From positions 619,550 through 683,549 of the forward strand of contig OY725493.1 in NCBI GenBank assembly GCA_963281255.1: DNA of 64,000 nt, in the 5' to 3' direction. Both the position numbers and the translations under genes were made by a program. Every line of letters starts with the position of its first letter. Position 1 is the stretch's first letter. Shown one piece after another: positions 45,710-56,915 of this stretch. The notes beneath the pieces are model-generated. The model searched no databases and was not told where the DNA came from. It saw only the letters and a list, made by a program, of their open reading frames with translations. The stretch comes from Aphrocallistes beatrix. Lineage: Eukaryota > Porifera > Hexactinellida > Sceptrulophora > Aphrocallistidae.

Positions 45710-46611
45710 CTACAATTCAAAAATAAGTTTTTCATGAACACTTCTTTTCAGTTTACTCTCCATCATTTCTTCGATTTTCTGATTTTGTTCCTGAGTTAAC
45801 ACATTCTTCCACTCACCTACCACTCCTTTCGTACGTGCAAGTCGTTCTCATTTCCTCGTTCCTTCACTCCTCCTTTCAGATAGAAAATATCGCTATTCTT
45901 CATCTTCTCGAACTCTGACTCCTTTACAATCAATTCAAATACTTTTTCAGTCAGTTTTACTCCCAAAAATTTTGCAATTTCTTCAACTTTAAGCTTGAAG
46001 TTAGAATGCAGTTCCTCATAAGAGAGGAATAGTGTATTAGGTGCATGCCTACACTCCCACCATTCTAAAATGTGATCGTACCAACTCCCATAGGACACTC
46101 TGCCACTAATCCACAGTTCAAAATACTGTTGAAAAGAGCCGTCAAATCTATACCCAACTTTCCCACATGTGTGGTAATAATTGGAGACCACATTGTCCTT
46201 AGGGTTTCTAAGACAATATATATATTTCACTTTAGGGTGCTTGGGAACTAGTCTGTTAGGTAGGTGCGTTTTCAAAATGCGAGGATCTGGTAATGCTTGA
46301 AATTCACTTCGAACAGTGTGAGGTCTCCCTTTCAATTCCATTTCAGAGATATCCTTAGTATCATACATTGGCACATCTATGAATATAGATTGAGTAAAGA
46401 TGGATTCTTTTAGTGTGGCACCAGTCACCATAATAAATAGAATATGTTGTAGCCAAGTTGTTCCTGATCGTGGATAGGTGCAGAGAAGAATATCGCTCTC
46501 TCTCGGAGAAAATTCGGTGGTTAGCTCTGTGACCCATTCTGTAGTCATGAATGGAGGGAAACACATTCCGTTAAATTCCAAGTTTTGTGGGAGATGTGCT
46601 GCTTTGGCCAT
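45710..46611 (-). CDS. Cytosolic sulfotransferase (SULT-type), C-terminus frameshifted
   Basis: Transfers sulfate from PAPS to a hydroxyl or amine acceptor in the cytosol. The ATG at 46611 starts MAKAAHLPQ. Present: PAPS 5'-phosphosulfate loop TYPRSGTTWLQHIL (about 48-61), KTHLPNRLVP with the usual catalytic-region Lys, 3'-phosphate motif YCLRNPKDNVVSNYYH, and LSYEELHSN. The open frame stops at 45817 (264 residues, HVRKEW), but sequence homologous to the conserved end continues in another frame to a stop at 45710, including GEWKNVLTQEQNQKIEEMM. One G is missing in the RKG motif that contacts the PAPS 3'-phosphate. No intron is visible; TAG|GTGAGT at the break resembles a donor, but the homologous continuation argues for a frameshift. 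It may be a pseudogene or encode a shortened, probably inactive enzyme. Confidence 0.8.
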
Positions 46612-48024
46612 AGTAGGGACCAAGGATTATTTTCTATAAGAAATCGGGCATACAAAACAGGAGATAATATGCGTTGACTATTGTGAAAGTATTAAATTAA
46701 GTTTCGAAGCTCCGTATGAAAAATGGAAACATTACAAAGCGGGCTGTGTGGAAAGAAAAAACTAAATTTTGAAGGTATTACTCCTAAAACATCTTTGGAT
46801 GAGTTTTAAACTCACTTCTTATTTGAGATAAACATTAATACTTCCGTTCCTTTATTCACTTTGTTTCAAACCCTACTCACAATCTCTGTGTTTCACCTGT
46901 TCAAATTATACACTCAAGGACGTAAATCCATATTCAAAAGGGGGGGGGGTACATGTACCCCACGTACTCCCAAGGATTTACGTCCATGGTAGAGAGGGCT
47001 GAACCCCCCTGGCTGGATAAAGTCTGAATATTTATTTAGTAAATTATAAAATAATTGGTGAGAGGGGTGTTATCGGAGGTAATCTGAATTTCTAGAACCT
47101 CAAAATAAGATGAATCTGTCCAAATTGTTGGACAGATTGTTAGCTTACAGACCCCCCAGCTGGTTGATAGGTCCCCCCCATCCTACAAAAGTTCCTGGCT
47201 ACGCCCATCCATACACTTACACTTGACATTTTTAAGAATTGTTACCCCTAATCCATACTGAGTCTAATTCTGTGTCTAAAACCCAACTTTCCCGGCAGAT
47301 TTAATTTAATTTTTTGTTGTAAACATGCTAAGTACAACAAGTAGTGTTACCAAGAGGTTACATACGTATATATAGAAATAGTACAAATACGCTAATGGTA
47401 ATATTTAGCATAATTAATCTCTAAAGGCTAACATAGTGTGTGTAAAAGCGCAACAGACTTGAACTAAAATTATGGATATAAAGGGATATGAGAGGTGAGT
47501 GGACATTACAGTTCATTGTGTCTGTTCAGGGATTGGTGAACTCTAGAAGAGGATTGGACGGTATTAAGATAGAAACTAAAAAGGAGAAATATCAAAAGTT
47601 AAGTAGGGTATAATCAGGTTTAGAGAATTTAAATAATCACTAGCGGGGGGTCGGGGGAGCAAAGGGGGCAAGGGGGGTGAAGGGGGAAAAGGGGGTAAAG
47701 GGAGCAGGAGGCAGGGGGTAAGGGGCAGTGTTTCCCTCAGGATTATTGGAGAGCGGCGTTAATTTTGCAATTTTTGTGCGGTTTATTCGGCTAAATTGCA
47801 TTATTTCACGACAAATTCACGTTATTCGACAAGCTAAGCGTGCTAAATAGCGCGCTCGGCGGGAAACACTGACAAGGGGGCAAGGGGGAGAAAGAGGGGA
47901 AGTAGCTCTCCAGACTTTCGACTTGCGCTTTTCGGAGTGTCCGTTTTGAGAGACTCCACTGTATTAACAATCTCCACAATAAACCCTTAAATCTATAACT
48001 ATAACTATAGCACTGTACACGTAC
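46612..48024. other. Intergenic / MAGI 3' intron region with low-complexity DNA
   Basis: Contains a short inverted-repeat element with ggacgtaaatcc ends and a run of ten or so G (46919-46985), a repeat copy at 47460-47590 shared with 28700-29340, and a G-rich purine stretch at 47642-47720 made of gggggcaa/gggggtaa-like units. MAGI continues past its exon at 48025 (open phase), so a terminal exon should lie here or further left; I did not find it. Confidence 0.5.
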
Positions 48025-51000
48025 CTTCCTGTCCGTAAGATCTCCGAATCACGAGTTTAACAGAGCCTCCCCCGTACTTGATCTGGTTGATGGCGTCATG
48101 GTGCATCATGCCCTGTGTGTCCTGGCCGTTGATCTCTAGAATCTCATCGTTAGCCTGAGACAGAGATTACAATACATTAGATAGCTCAAGGCACCTTTCT
48201 CAAAATGTGGCACGTGAATCTTTCTAGTGCTACGTGGAGGTACAGTAGATGCCGGATATAAGAACACCGACGGTCGGCATATAACAGCGGTGGGCAACCT
48301 GGGGCCCGCGGGCAGTTGGGGCCCACGAGACTGAATTTGATGGCCCGCGACTCTTTTCGAACACTCTATTATGGATCCCGCGTGTTAGTGATTGTAATAC
48401 AAAATGGGCCCGCCTAACTTTAGTATGAAATTGATGCTAAATATCATTATATAGTGATTCAATTAATTTTACTTATTATTTTTGCTTTTATAAGTATAAT
48501 TTTAGTTTTGACATTGCTTCCATATAGGTTTCTGATGTCAGTTCTTGCTACGGCCATGGTGATGTGACCGTAACAATAACTGACAGATTTGTGGCCCGCG
48601 AGACCCATCGCGGGTCCATGGTTGGGAACCACTGGCCTAGTGTAATAAATAGACAGCACCACCACACCACATACAGGATTCTATAAATAGTAACATACGG
48701 ATTCTATAAATAGACATACCAGGAGTCTTCCGTCTCGATCTGCAGCCTTTCCGGTCGCTATCTTCATTACTCGTAGCGGGAGTCCTACGTCTGCCCCCCC
48801 ATGGATGGAGAATCCGAACCCTTCCTCGTTCTTCTGGATCTCAATCAGGAAGACATCCCCCTCCTCTTCTTGCCGGGGATTGTACTCCTCGTCGTCCCCC
48901 GTAGGGAAGGGCTCTCCTCGCATCGGTTGGAACTACACGAGTAGCGTAATAGGGATTCCGTTGAGAGTAGAGTGGGAGAAGGGAATAGTCTCTAACTGCG
49001 GTACTTTGTTACAGGCCCGGCGCGGTTTGTACGGTTTTAACTGGACCATTTTTCAAAAGTGGCCCCATATTGGTCCTGTTAAATCGGACAATTTTTCATA
49101 AGTGGTCCGGTTGGTTAGGTAAAACCGGAACACTTCTAAAACCGTGGCGCTGGTGTTGTATTAGAAACAAGGAAGTTCCGTACCCTATACCGGTAGTTCT
49201 TAAATTGCGGGACATACCCCCATAGGGAGCGTTTGGATCCTTTAAGGGTCGTATTTTAACATTAGTGGTTATATATATCCATGAATAATTCAATTTTGAC
49301 ATAATTAGTACAGTACATTGGCTCAAGTATTAGTTTATCACTAAAATCAATTAATTGGATGGGAAATTTTTTCAGAACTCCTACCCAACAATCAGAATGC
49401 AAACTCCATTACTCAGAAGAGCATTATACGAACTCATTTATGGTATGCATGAGGAGAATTGGGGACATTTGGGGTGAAAGACACACAATGACGTATCGTG
49501 GTAATCTGTCTATCTTGGCTGAGCTACTCTGTTAGTTCTGTAGAATTTTGAGTGACAGTGTTAACTATATTAATAAACGATGGATACCGTAGAATTTTGA
49601 GTGAGAATACTTATTATAGGAATCTAAAGCACCGCCATACTCATGCGATTTGCTCCAAATCGCTTTAATTTCCTTGATCGTTAATTTCCCCATTAATATT
49701 CTCACTCAAAATTCTACGGTATCCATGGTTTTCCAATACAATTAATGCTGTCACTCAAAGTCCTAAGCAACGGTTCTACCTGTGTGGAGGGTAGATTCTG
49801 AGTGACTGCGAATCTGTGGGACTGAGCGGGGCTGGAAGGTTGAGCTGGTGGTACCTTGGGACTTTCCTATCAAACAGAACTGTGATGAAACCGGAACTTA
49901 AGAATGCGTTAGTTCCATATTGTATAATAAAATATATATATAACTTACCAGAGTCTCGTCCTGAGTTCCTATAGAAAATATTATTAAATTATTGGTAGTA
50001 TACGACACAATACTTCAAACTCGAATTATTATTGAGGTCAATTCTATTTATAGGAATGACCTCGCTTTTATATGGCCTCTCAAAATGACTCAACCGGAAA
50101 TGAGTTAGCAAAATCCTTAGTCTATTAATAGATACACTTATGCAATTCGAACTCTTAATATTATTAATAATTATTAAACAGTGTTTTGATATTCTAATTT
50201 TTCATATTAAAAGATGGGAATTAAAGTGTGTATGGGATCGATAAAAATGGGAAAAGAAAGTTTGTCGATAGACCGATAGTGCAGCTCCAGTAAGTGACTA
50301 GAAGAATTAAAAATATCTTTATAGAACTAGAATTCTAAGTGTGAAGCCTGATTTAAAGTTCAGAGTTTGGGGAAAAGTATAAAGAAATACTTCACATATA
50401 TTTACACATCTACATCCTAAAGGGAATAAACCTATCCAGATCTGATATATTTCGGTTGAGTGGATCTACGAGGTTGGAATGTCTATTGCTAAGAGCTCAC
50501 CGGACTCTAACACGGTGAGAGCAATCTTGTGCGTGCTGGCCTTTATCCGGCTCACCACTTCCTGGTGACTCATCCCCCGCACATCTTCCCCGTTCACCTG
50601 CACGATCATATCCCCGAGCTGTAGCTCCCCACACCGCATGGCCGGGGTGTCTTCTAGCAGGCGACCTACACGGTACACAGCAGGATATCCATGGTATTCT
50701 CCACTGAAGTTTCAAATGCAATCAACAGATGTTCCAGGATTTAAAATGGGAAACACAGCGTTGGAAATCGAATAAATCTTAAAAGTCAGTAATCTTTTGC
50801 TAGCTTTGTTGGATATTTTCCATTTAAATAAGGCATTTAATCCTGGTTTATAATTAGAATTATCGCTTACTAATGATAGAACCGTCCATCCCGTTAGACT
50901 GAATCACAAATCCGAAGCTCTCATCTTGATGTTTCTCCAAGTTAACAATCCTTGGTCCAGTTTGTGGAACTCTCTGCATCGTTCCTAAACATAGAAATCC

Positions 51001-53624
51001 CAGGATAGAATTAATAAATTCAATTTCTCTTCCCTCAAATCTTGAATTTAAATCTCTATACTTGAACCAATGTATTTTAACTGAGGTTGTTATTGAGATA
51101 AAATTCACAAATGTTTTCACTTGACTCGCATTAAACAAAAATATATTGGATTGAACTCGTTAGAGTTTTGAGAAAGGATTTCCTAATTTCTAATTCGTAT
51201 TTCCTCTTATTCTTCCTCAAAATTAAACAATTCAAAATATAAATAAAAATAATTTTTGAATGTTGGTAAGATAGACTGATAGTGATAGTGTAGCTAGATT
51301 AAAACACCAATCAGAAATGAGGAAATATCAGCACATAACACTGTACATGTACGCACAACAATAATATATCCATAAATATGAATAAATTTCTAATGTATAT
51401 TAGTGAGTCACACCATGGATAAAGCTGGGTGAAATCCTAAATCACACTCACCCATGCTTGGCCTTGCTATCCTGAGCAGAATGGATCTGTTGATGGAGGA
51501 GTTGGCGATGAGTGAGATCACATCTCTGTGAGTCGCACCAAGGACGCTCTCATTGTTAACATGAGTGATCTCGTCCCCGACCTGCAGCCGTCCGTCTAGG
51601 TCTGCGGCCCCCCCTGCGATTACCCGCCCGATTGACACCTGGAATATTCAAAAGATAAAAATGGATAAAACCGAGTAGTAGCCAGGGTTGCCGTGGAAAT
51701 GGGAATCCCCATGGGATGGGAATGATTTTTCCCCCCGTGGGGATCCCCATAGGATTCCCACAGGAATTCTATGGGAATGGGAATTGAAATTCCATTCCCA
51801 TGGCAACCCTGGTCTTGAGTAATGTCCTCAGAATGCTTAAGTTATGATCCTATGGGTACAACTCTAATCGATCATTCTTAATTGTTGATGGCAAGAAGTA
51901 AAGCTAAATAATAAATCCTATGGTTTAAGGATTGACAATGAAAATCTGAAAAAACTTCAATCGTATTTTTGAGTCGTAAAAGTAAAAAACGCTCTAAGTT
52001 TCCAGAAGTGTGCACTTACTTGGTTGCCTTCCTCCGCACCTCCAGTGATGGCGAACCCGAACCCTGACTCGTTGGCGTGCAGGAGGATCTCAATGCTGTC
52101 GTAGTCGTGGGGAGGAATGGGCGGGGGAAGAGGGGATTGTTGGTCCATATTTCCGTTGTTATGGTGAGATACCTCCTCTCTGTACTGGAACCCAGCATGC
52201 ACTTCTTCTACAATCAAACACAGCAGTGAGAAGTTTGATAGGCGGGAATTGTAACAAAGTGGAATTAAGAATAAACTAAACATACAATGTATATACATAA
52301 TAATTCATAGTAATGGTGGTAGACAGTGTATTTGCATTCAATAAATTCTCCACCAATCATAATACACAGTACATCTTATTAGAAGGATTATGCACTTCAT
52401 CGGTACAAGGGTGTGGCAGAGGCAATCAATTAACATGGGGACGTTTCAATTAACTTTTTAGGTTATGCAATTGAGATCGGTCAGAAACACCAGAGAATCT
52501 AGTCGTTTTGGCGCTTAGATTAAAAAGCCTATAGATCGCAAACCTTAAAAGTCAATCAAATACATATGCCCCTTACCATTCCAAGCCCATTGGGTGGCGA
52601 CATAATCCAATATACATTTAGCATTTTAAAGGCTAGTACTTTGATGTTGGTAGAGACCCTCGTTACCTTTAGTGTGCATAGGAATTTCGCTCTGTGCTTG
52701 CCTCCTTACAATGAACTCGCAGACAGCACCCTTAGGACAAGATTTCAGAATGTTGACGACATCTTGGTGCACCATCTGTAACACGTCTTGCCCATTGATG
52801 CTAGCTAGCATGTCTCCAACTCTCAACTTCAAACACCTATGGATTAGTGACGTAATACACCATGGATAAAATAATATTAGTAAATCTATCAGAAAACCGT
52901 CTGATGCAAAAGCTATGGAAATATCAAGGCATCTTCGTAGGTAGAGATTCATTGTTGAAGCAATGGCATTTATAGGAAAGGAAATGATCAGAATGTAGAA
53001 GAATATTTTAATATGAAAATATAAAGTGTATAATCTAGAAAATAGTGGCATAAAAATACGTATTCAAAATAGACACAATGAAAGTATTCAATTGAAGAAG
53101 AATATAATATTATCCCATACATGCCAAACAGCCAGTTTTTGGCGGGACATCCCGCTTTTTTTACTCGTCTATTGAGCTAATTTTGATGTGTACCGTTTTA
53201 CATGAAAAGTCTCAATTATATCCCGTTTCTTTGGATTCCATGCTTAACACCTTTCTATTACGGCCCGCTATGTCCGGCGAAATTCAACGCCGCATCCCGC
53301 TTTATCATGGCTCAAGTTGGCATGAATGTTACTGGTAAAGTTAAGATGCGGAATTCTACCTTTCTGCGTCGTTAATTGACTTAATACTCTGTCCGTCAGT
53401 CCCGTCTGTGATTGTAAAACCGAATCCGAACTGTCCTCTCTCAATCTCTATCGCGATTTCCTGGTACTGAATTCCTTGGTTGCGGTTGCCTATTGGCTGT
53501 TGAATAGGATTAATAGAGGTGTTAAAAGAGGGTTTAGATATTATGCAGAAGTTACCTCCATTGGTTGATCGAATCCTCCGCTAGGAAATCCTCTCAGGGG
53601 AGGATATAGTGCATTCCTTCGGAC
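48025..53624 (-). CDS. MAGI-type membrane-associated guanylate kinase scaffold, PDZ2-PDZ5 part (11 exons)
   Basis: Exons on the minus strand, 5' to 3': 53556-53624, 53360-53496, 52667-52836, 52020-52207, 51452-51638, 50871-50984, 50501-50665, 49949-49968, 49780-49866, 48720-48932, 48025-48154. All join in phase through GT-AG introns for about 493 residues. Four PDZ domains: GFGFTITDG...LRVGDMLASINGQDV...CPKG (as MAGI PDZ2), GFGFAITGG...ADLDGRLQVGDEITHVNNESV (PDZ3), SFGFVIQSN...RCGELQLGDMIVQVNGEDV (PDZ4), GFGFSIHGG...ADRDGRL-ANDEILEINGQDT...YGGGSVKL (PDZ5). MAGI proteins organise cell junctions and signalling complexes at the membrane. Each PDZ is split by one intron, mostly shortly before the GD motif. 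The GK and WW domains and PDZ1 are not in view, and the open 3' phase shows at least one more exon. Exon GC is high relative to introns. Confidence 0.88.
48284..48634. mobile_element. hAT-like MITE in a MAGI intron
   Basis: Starts cagcggtgggcaacctgggg and ends ggttgggaaccactg, with gggcccgcgggc-rich inner ends and an AT-rich middle. Ends and the GGCCCGCG core resemble the element at 24835-25185 but with different termini. It lies between the exons coding for the two halves of PDZ5. Confidence 0.6.
49550..49772. mobile_element. tgttgcg-family MITE touching a MAGI splice donor
   Basis: Inverted arms agaattttgagtgacagtg and cactgtcactcaaa-like sequence with an inner pair gtagaattttgagtgagaat / attctcactcaaaattctac and a ccatggtt core. 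Its right end is about seven bases from the exon 49780-49866 donor (CAG|GTAGAAC). Confidence 0.6.
49949..49968 (-). CDS. 20-nt microexon of MAGI
   Basis: On the minus strand, acceptor tttctatag, then 20 coding bases, then a perfect donor CTG|GTAAGT. It enters in phase 1 and leaves in phase 0, which is exactly what is needed to link the PDZ4 exon (ending phase 1) to the linker exon 49780-49866 (phase 0). It would encode GTQDETL with the split first codon. Without it the downstream frame needs a poor alternative acceptor at 48916. Confidence 0.7.
51683..51811. mobile_element. Short sibling of the cagggttgccgtgg hAT-like MITE
   Basis: Ends cagggttgccgtggaaatg and cattcccatggcaaccctg with an interior of gggaatcccca-type motifs, 129 bp. 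It lies in the intron between the two exons of PDZ3. No clear 8-bp duplication remains. Confidence 0.6.
53116..53328. mobile_element. MITE with catacatgccaa inverted ends
   Basis: Left catacatgccaaacagcc, right gctcaagttggcatgaatg. Its segment tggattccatgcttaacacc...gcgaaattcaacg also occurs at 4183-4242, so the family has at least two copies here. It lies in the intron splitting PDZ2. Confidence 0.55.
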
Positions 53625-54867
53625 CTAAATGGTTGCAAGAAATGTTAATAATTATATTTTGAGGAGGAAGTATAGCATAATCGTAGTTAAAAGTGCAATA
53701 TTCTACAAATCAATATATTGATGAATACAGTGTCTCCGAATAACGGACACATTGGGGGGAGATGGATTTCGTCCGTTGTAGAGAGATGTCCGCTTCTCGG
53801 AAAGTACTTAACTATTTCATATCTATAATGACCCCACACACGTATAAACTGGTTATTGTACGCGAGACTGTATATTTTGATCAGAAAATAAGTAGAATTT
53901 TGATGAAAAAAGTGGAATTTGTAGTCCAAGGCTGGATTTGGTTAACCGGTTAATCGGCTAAACTCCGTCAATCAAGGTTAACGGCTAAGAAAATTTTGGA
54001 TCGGTTAGCCGTTCTGCTTTATTTTCTAAATATTTAGACTAATTTCATTGTTTTTCGATGAAGATTCATGAATATTAGTTCTAAAATTTTGATATTACAA
54101 TATTATTACAATTTTTCTAACCAAATAGTATATTTCGAGACCACTGAAGATTGTAATTTTTTCAATATCTGGTTAAATATTAGTTGACAAATCCACAAGT
54201 ATACTAATTAATATTGACATCGGTTAACCGGTTAACCGCCCTGGAGAAAACCAAAATAACCGACCCCGAATATCGGTTAACCAACCCCAGCCCTGTTTGT
54301 ACTAATTTGTATTGAAATTCCACAATTCTGATCAAATTCTACATATTTTCTGATCAAAATATAGTCTTATTGTATGCGTTTAGAAATTTACATTCGAATT
54401 GAATAACAGACAGTAGTGAGATGAATCATATATCTATACGTGTCATGCACACGCATTAGGACGTGGTGGTAAGCTAACACAGTCTGCTGACTTACAGTTT
54501 AACATTAAAACGATAGAAACACTCTACTCTTAAGATTCATACTTTTAGTTTCAATTCTGCTTCAATCATCTCGAAATGGTTGAAATACGTAACTTAGTTA
54601 ACTGTAACTCTATCTTAGTTTGCAATCTTGCTAATATGGAAATACTATTGGCTGTCATTCTCTAATGACTTAGTGGATTTAAGTTACTTATTATCCTAGA
54701 GGTTGATAGCTTTATCATGAGATGATATATCTTCCTAAAAATAAGATATTTCTCGATTCTATTTTTTTAGGAGCATATATCATCTCAAAATATTATAACG
54801 TATAAAATCATACAGAAATTGTAGATCAGAAAAAGAAAATTCTTTAAACAAATAATAACATTAATAA
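53625..54867. other. MAGI intron or intergenic DNA before the discoidin family
   Basis: No exon recognised on either strand. It includes a gtccgttattcggagacactg motif near 53725 resembling a pogo-type MITE end, and a stretch at 53935-54290 with repeated ggttaaccggttaa motifs in both orientations, flanking an AT-rich core (an inverted-repeat element). Confidence 0.5.
54797..54806 (+). promoter_or_regulatory. TATA-like box of discoidin gene A
   Basis: cgTATAAAATC lies about 80 bases before the ATG at 54883. Copies C and C' have TATAAAAG about 70 bases before their starts (near 56848 and 59484), supporting a shared promoter type. Confidence 0.45.
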
Positions 54868-54882
54868 TTGAGTTCAGCAAAT

Positions 54883-55428
54883 ATGAAACAGCTTCTAAAC
54901 ATAGTCTGGACTATCATCTTAATAGTGTCATTACTCTCATTATTGACCAATGGACAGATAGTAAAGAACAGAGTTAAGACAACAACAGACTTGATGCGTA
55001 TTCACTCACTCAAGTATGCGATTGCTAGAGCTACTGTCACTGGTGCAAATAGTGTATGTCGGACATGTGTCGGAAGTTGTCGAGAATGCTCTACAACTCA
55101 TGCCTCAGTATTCAAATCACCAAAGGAATTCCGATTTGCATATAGTAGGTGGCCAAACTATATGACATTCCATCTGATTAGGCCAGAAATAATCAATTTA
55201 ATTGAGTTTCACCTTTGGGATGGAGATGCCAGATACCACACATACACCCTAGAGTACTCACTGGACGGGAGTAACTGGATAGCACTGAGGACTAATGCTA
55301 GAGGGGAAAGTTATCAGATGATACAGACTGGACAAGATATCGAACTGCAGTGGTTACGTATAAGGGGCAAAAGTAGCCGAAATCAAGATATTGTTCTATA
55401 TTCTTTGAGTATAGATTATATCATATAA
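54883..55428 (+). CDS. Small secreted discoidin-like (F5/8 type C) protein, gene A (intact)
   Basis: 181 residues from the ATG at 54883 (an in-frame TTG codon lies upstream and is not used). Residues 1-25 are a hydrophobic signal peptide (LLNIVWTIILIVSLLSLL, then NGQ), so the product should be secreted. After a basic, conserved segment (NRVKTTTDLMRIHSLKYAIARATVTG) comes a cysteine cluster C-x2-C-x3-C-x2-C, then a galactose-binding-like fold with NLIEFHLWDGDARYHTYTLEYSLDGSNW, a pattern typical of F5/8 type C/BTBD9-like discoidin domains, which bind carbohydrate or phospholipid. Single exon. It is the only complete intact member within the window. Ligand and role are unknown. Confidence 0.8.
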   Translation: MKQLLNIVWTIILIVSLLSLLTNGQIVKNRVKTTTDLMRIHSLKYAIARATVTGANSVCRTCVGSCRECSTTHASVFKSPKEFRFAYSRWPNYMTFHLIRPEIINLIEFHLWDGDARYHTYTLEYSLDGSNWIALRTNARGESYQMIQTGQDIELQWLRIRGKSSRNQDIVLYSLSIDYII

Positions 55429-55639
55429 TACTACAGTATCTGTTAAGATCCATTGAGTGTTTATTATTTTGTGATATTATATAATCCCCTACAATGTTGA
55501 TGATGTTTATATACTCTATGTCTGGTGTAATACAACAAATATCAAACCTGTATAATTAATGTATCCATATAATTGCCACAAAGGGGTAATCAAAGAAAAT
55601 ATTGAAACGTTGAATGCTTTAATATTTGTGGAATAATGG

Positions 55640-56336
55640 TATTACAAGGTAGATAATAAGGTCGCTAGTTCTACTCTTGCTTCAGCCATTTGAGTCTGCA
55701 CCTTTTCAGGAATCTCAACAAGCCAAAAATCACTAAGGATGTGAAATTTTCAGCAACGAAGGGCATTCAAAAAGTCTTGCAGGTCATATTACATATAACA
55801 CTATATGTACAAGCGTATACACAGTAGAGACTTATGTAGTGATTTTCGAAGTAATTCGAAATAATCCCCTCCTACTGTACCCAAGTCTCATCCCCAGTTA
55901 TAATTTCTAATAGGCGCCTAGAATCACACTTATCATGTTTCCAAGAGCTTCTTGGCTGTATTCACTCGGGTGAGCCTTTGTTTCTCACTGAGAATATGTG
56001 GGACCCATTGCCACAAATCGATCGGTAGCCAAGACAAATGGTCATAATTAAATGAATTATTCCAGATGACATCTCCATATAATGCGCTAACTGATCGACG
56101 CTTATACACTTGTCTTTCATCACGATTCTCTCAATCATTGCAACATTATCTGGAGTGCTGACGGATATCGGCCTTACTGAGCTCGGTAAATCTTCCAGCC
56201 CATCGTTCAATGGTGGATCTGGAAGGACAATCCACGGCTAGCATTTTCTGTAATTGTAAATGAGTACAGGCTAGATATTGAGTTTCGCTTGGAATTGTGT
56301 GTTTCATTTGTTTGATCACCGTGATGCTAGATACCA
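55640..56336 (-). pseudogene. Degraded mariner-type transposase
   Basis: Pieces on the minus strand: helix-turn-helix CPSRSTIERWAGRFTELS (about 56170-56230), then STPDNVAMIERIVMKDKCIS, SSGIIHLIM, and a catalytic ITGDETW motif near 55890. The frames are broken by shifts and stops. It is not the same lineage as the copy at 21537, judging by the different motifs. It abuts a truncated discoidin fragment at 56321. Confidence 0.65.
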
Positions 56337-56510
56337 CACATACACTCTAGAGTACTTTTGCATTAAGACACGCCATTAGAGGGGAAGGATACCAGATGAT
56401 ACAGACTGGACAAGATATCGAACTGCAGTGGTTACGCATGAAGGGGAGAAATAATGTCTACAAAAACGGTTTACACATCTACTCCCTGAGCATTGATTAT
56501 ATGCTATAAT
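56321..56510 (+). pseudogene. Discoidin family fragment B (3' end only)
   Basis: Begins at DARYHTYTLEY, has a deletion after YTLEY that loses SLDGSNW, then resumes as RGEGYQMIQTGQDIELQWLRMKG and ends SLSIDYML-stop. The 5' two-thirds are absent; a mariner remnant sits at the break. Confidence 0.75.
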
Positions 56511-56915
56511 CAAGTAATAAGTCCGTTTTAGCATTTGAGGCTTTGAAATAAGATGTTTAATAGGTTAACTATGTTCGTTTGTTCGTTTGTTGATATATAT
56601 GGTTTCCTATTATGATATTTGTCTAATTTGCACCCGGGACTTTTCTATTTATAGTAACTACCCCGAATTTGTATGGCTTCCCTACTAAAAATAGCTAAAC
56701 TGGAAATGGGGCAGCAAAATTATTAGGCAACGACACTGAAATAATGAGTTGATGTATGCTAGCATAAGACTAGCTACAAGAGAATGCAAACACTGATTAG
56801 TGATTACATATAGTATGTAGCAGTAGTTGAGCTTTCTGATAATAGAATATAAAAGTCTATTTTTAAGAAATCTTTTTAAAACTATCATAACAGTCAGGAA
56901 AAAATTAGCTTTAAG

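Noticed and set aside
45817..45830. TAG|GTGAGT as a real splice donor in the sulfotransferase
   Set aside because: Immediately following sequence encodes the conserved SULT C-terminus in another frame, which favours a frameshift; kept as an alternative in the findings.
46361..46564. Second frame over the sulfotransferase
   Set aside because: Out-of-frame overlap with a well-supported sulfotransferase reading frame.
48805..49101. Plus-strand 98-codon frame over the MAGI PDZ5 exon
   Set aside because: Antisense to a PDZ exon with clear GFGF motif and splice sites.
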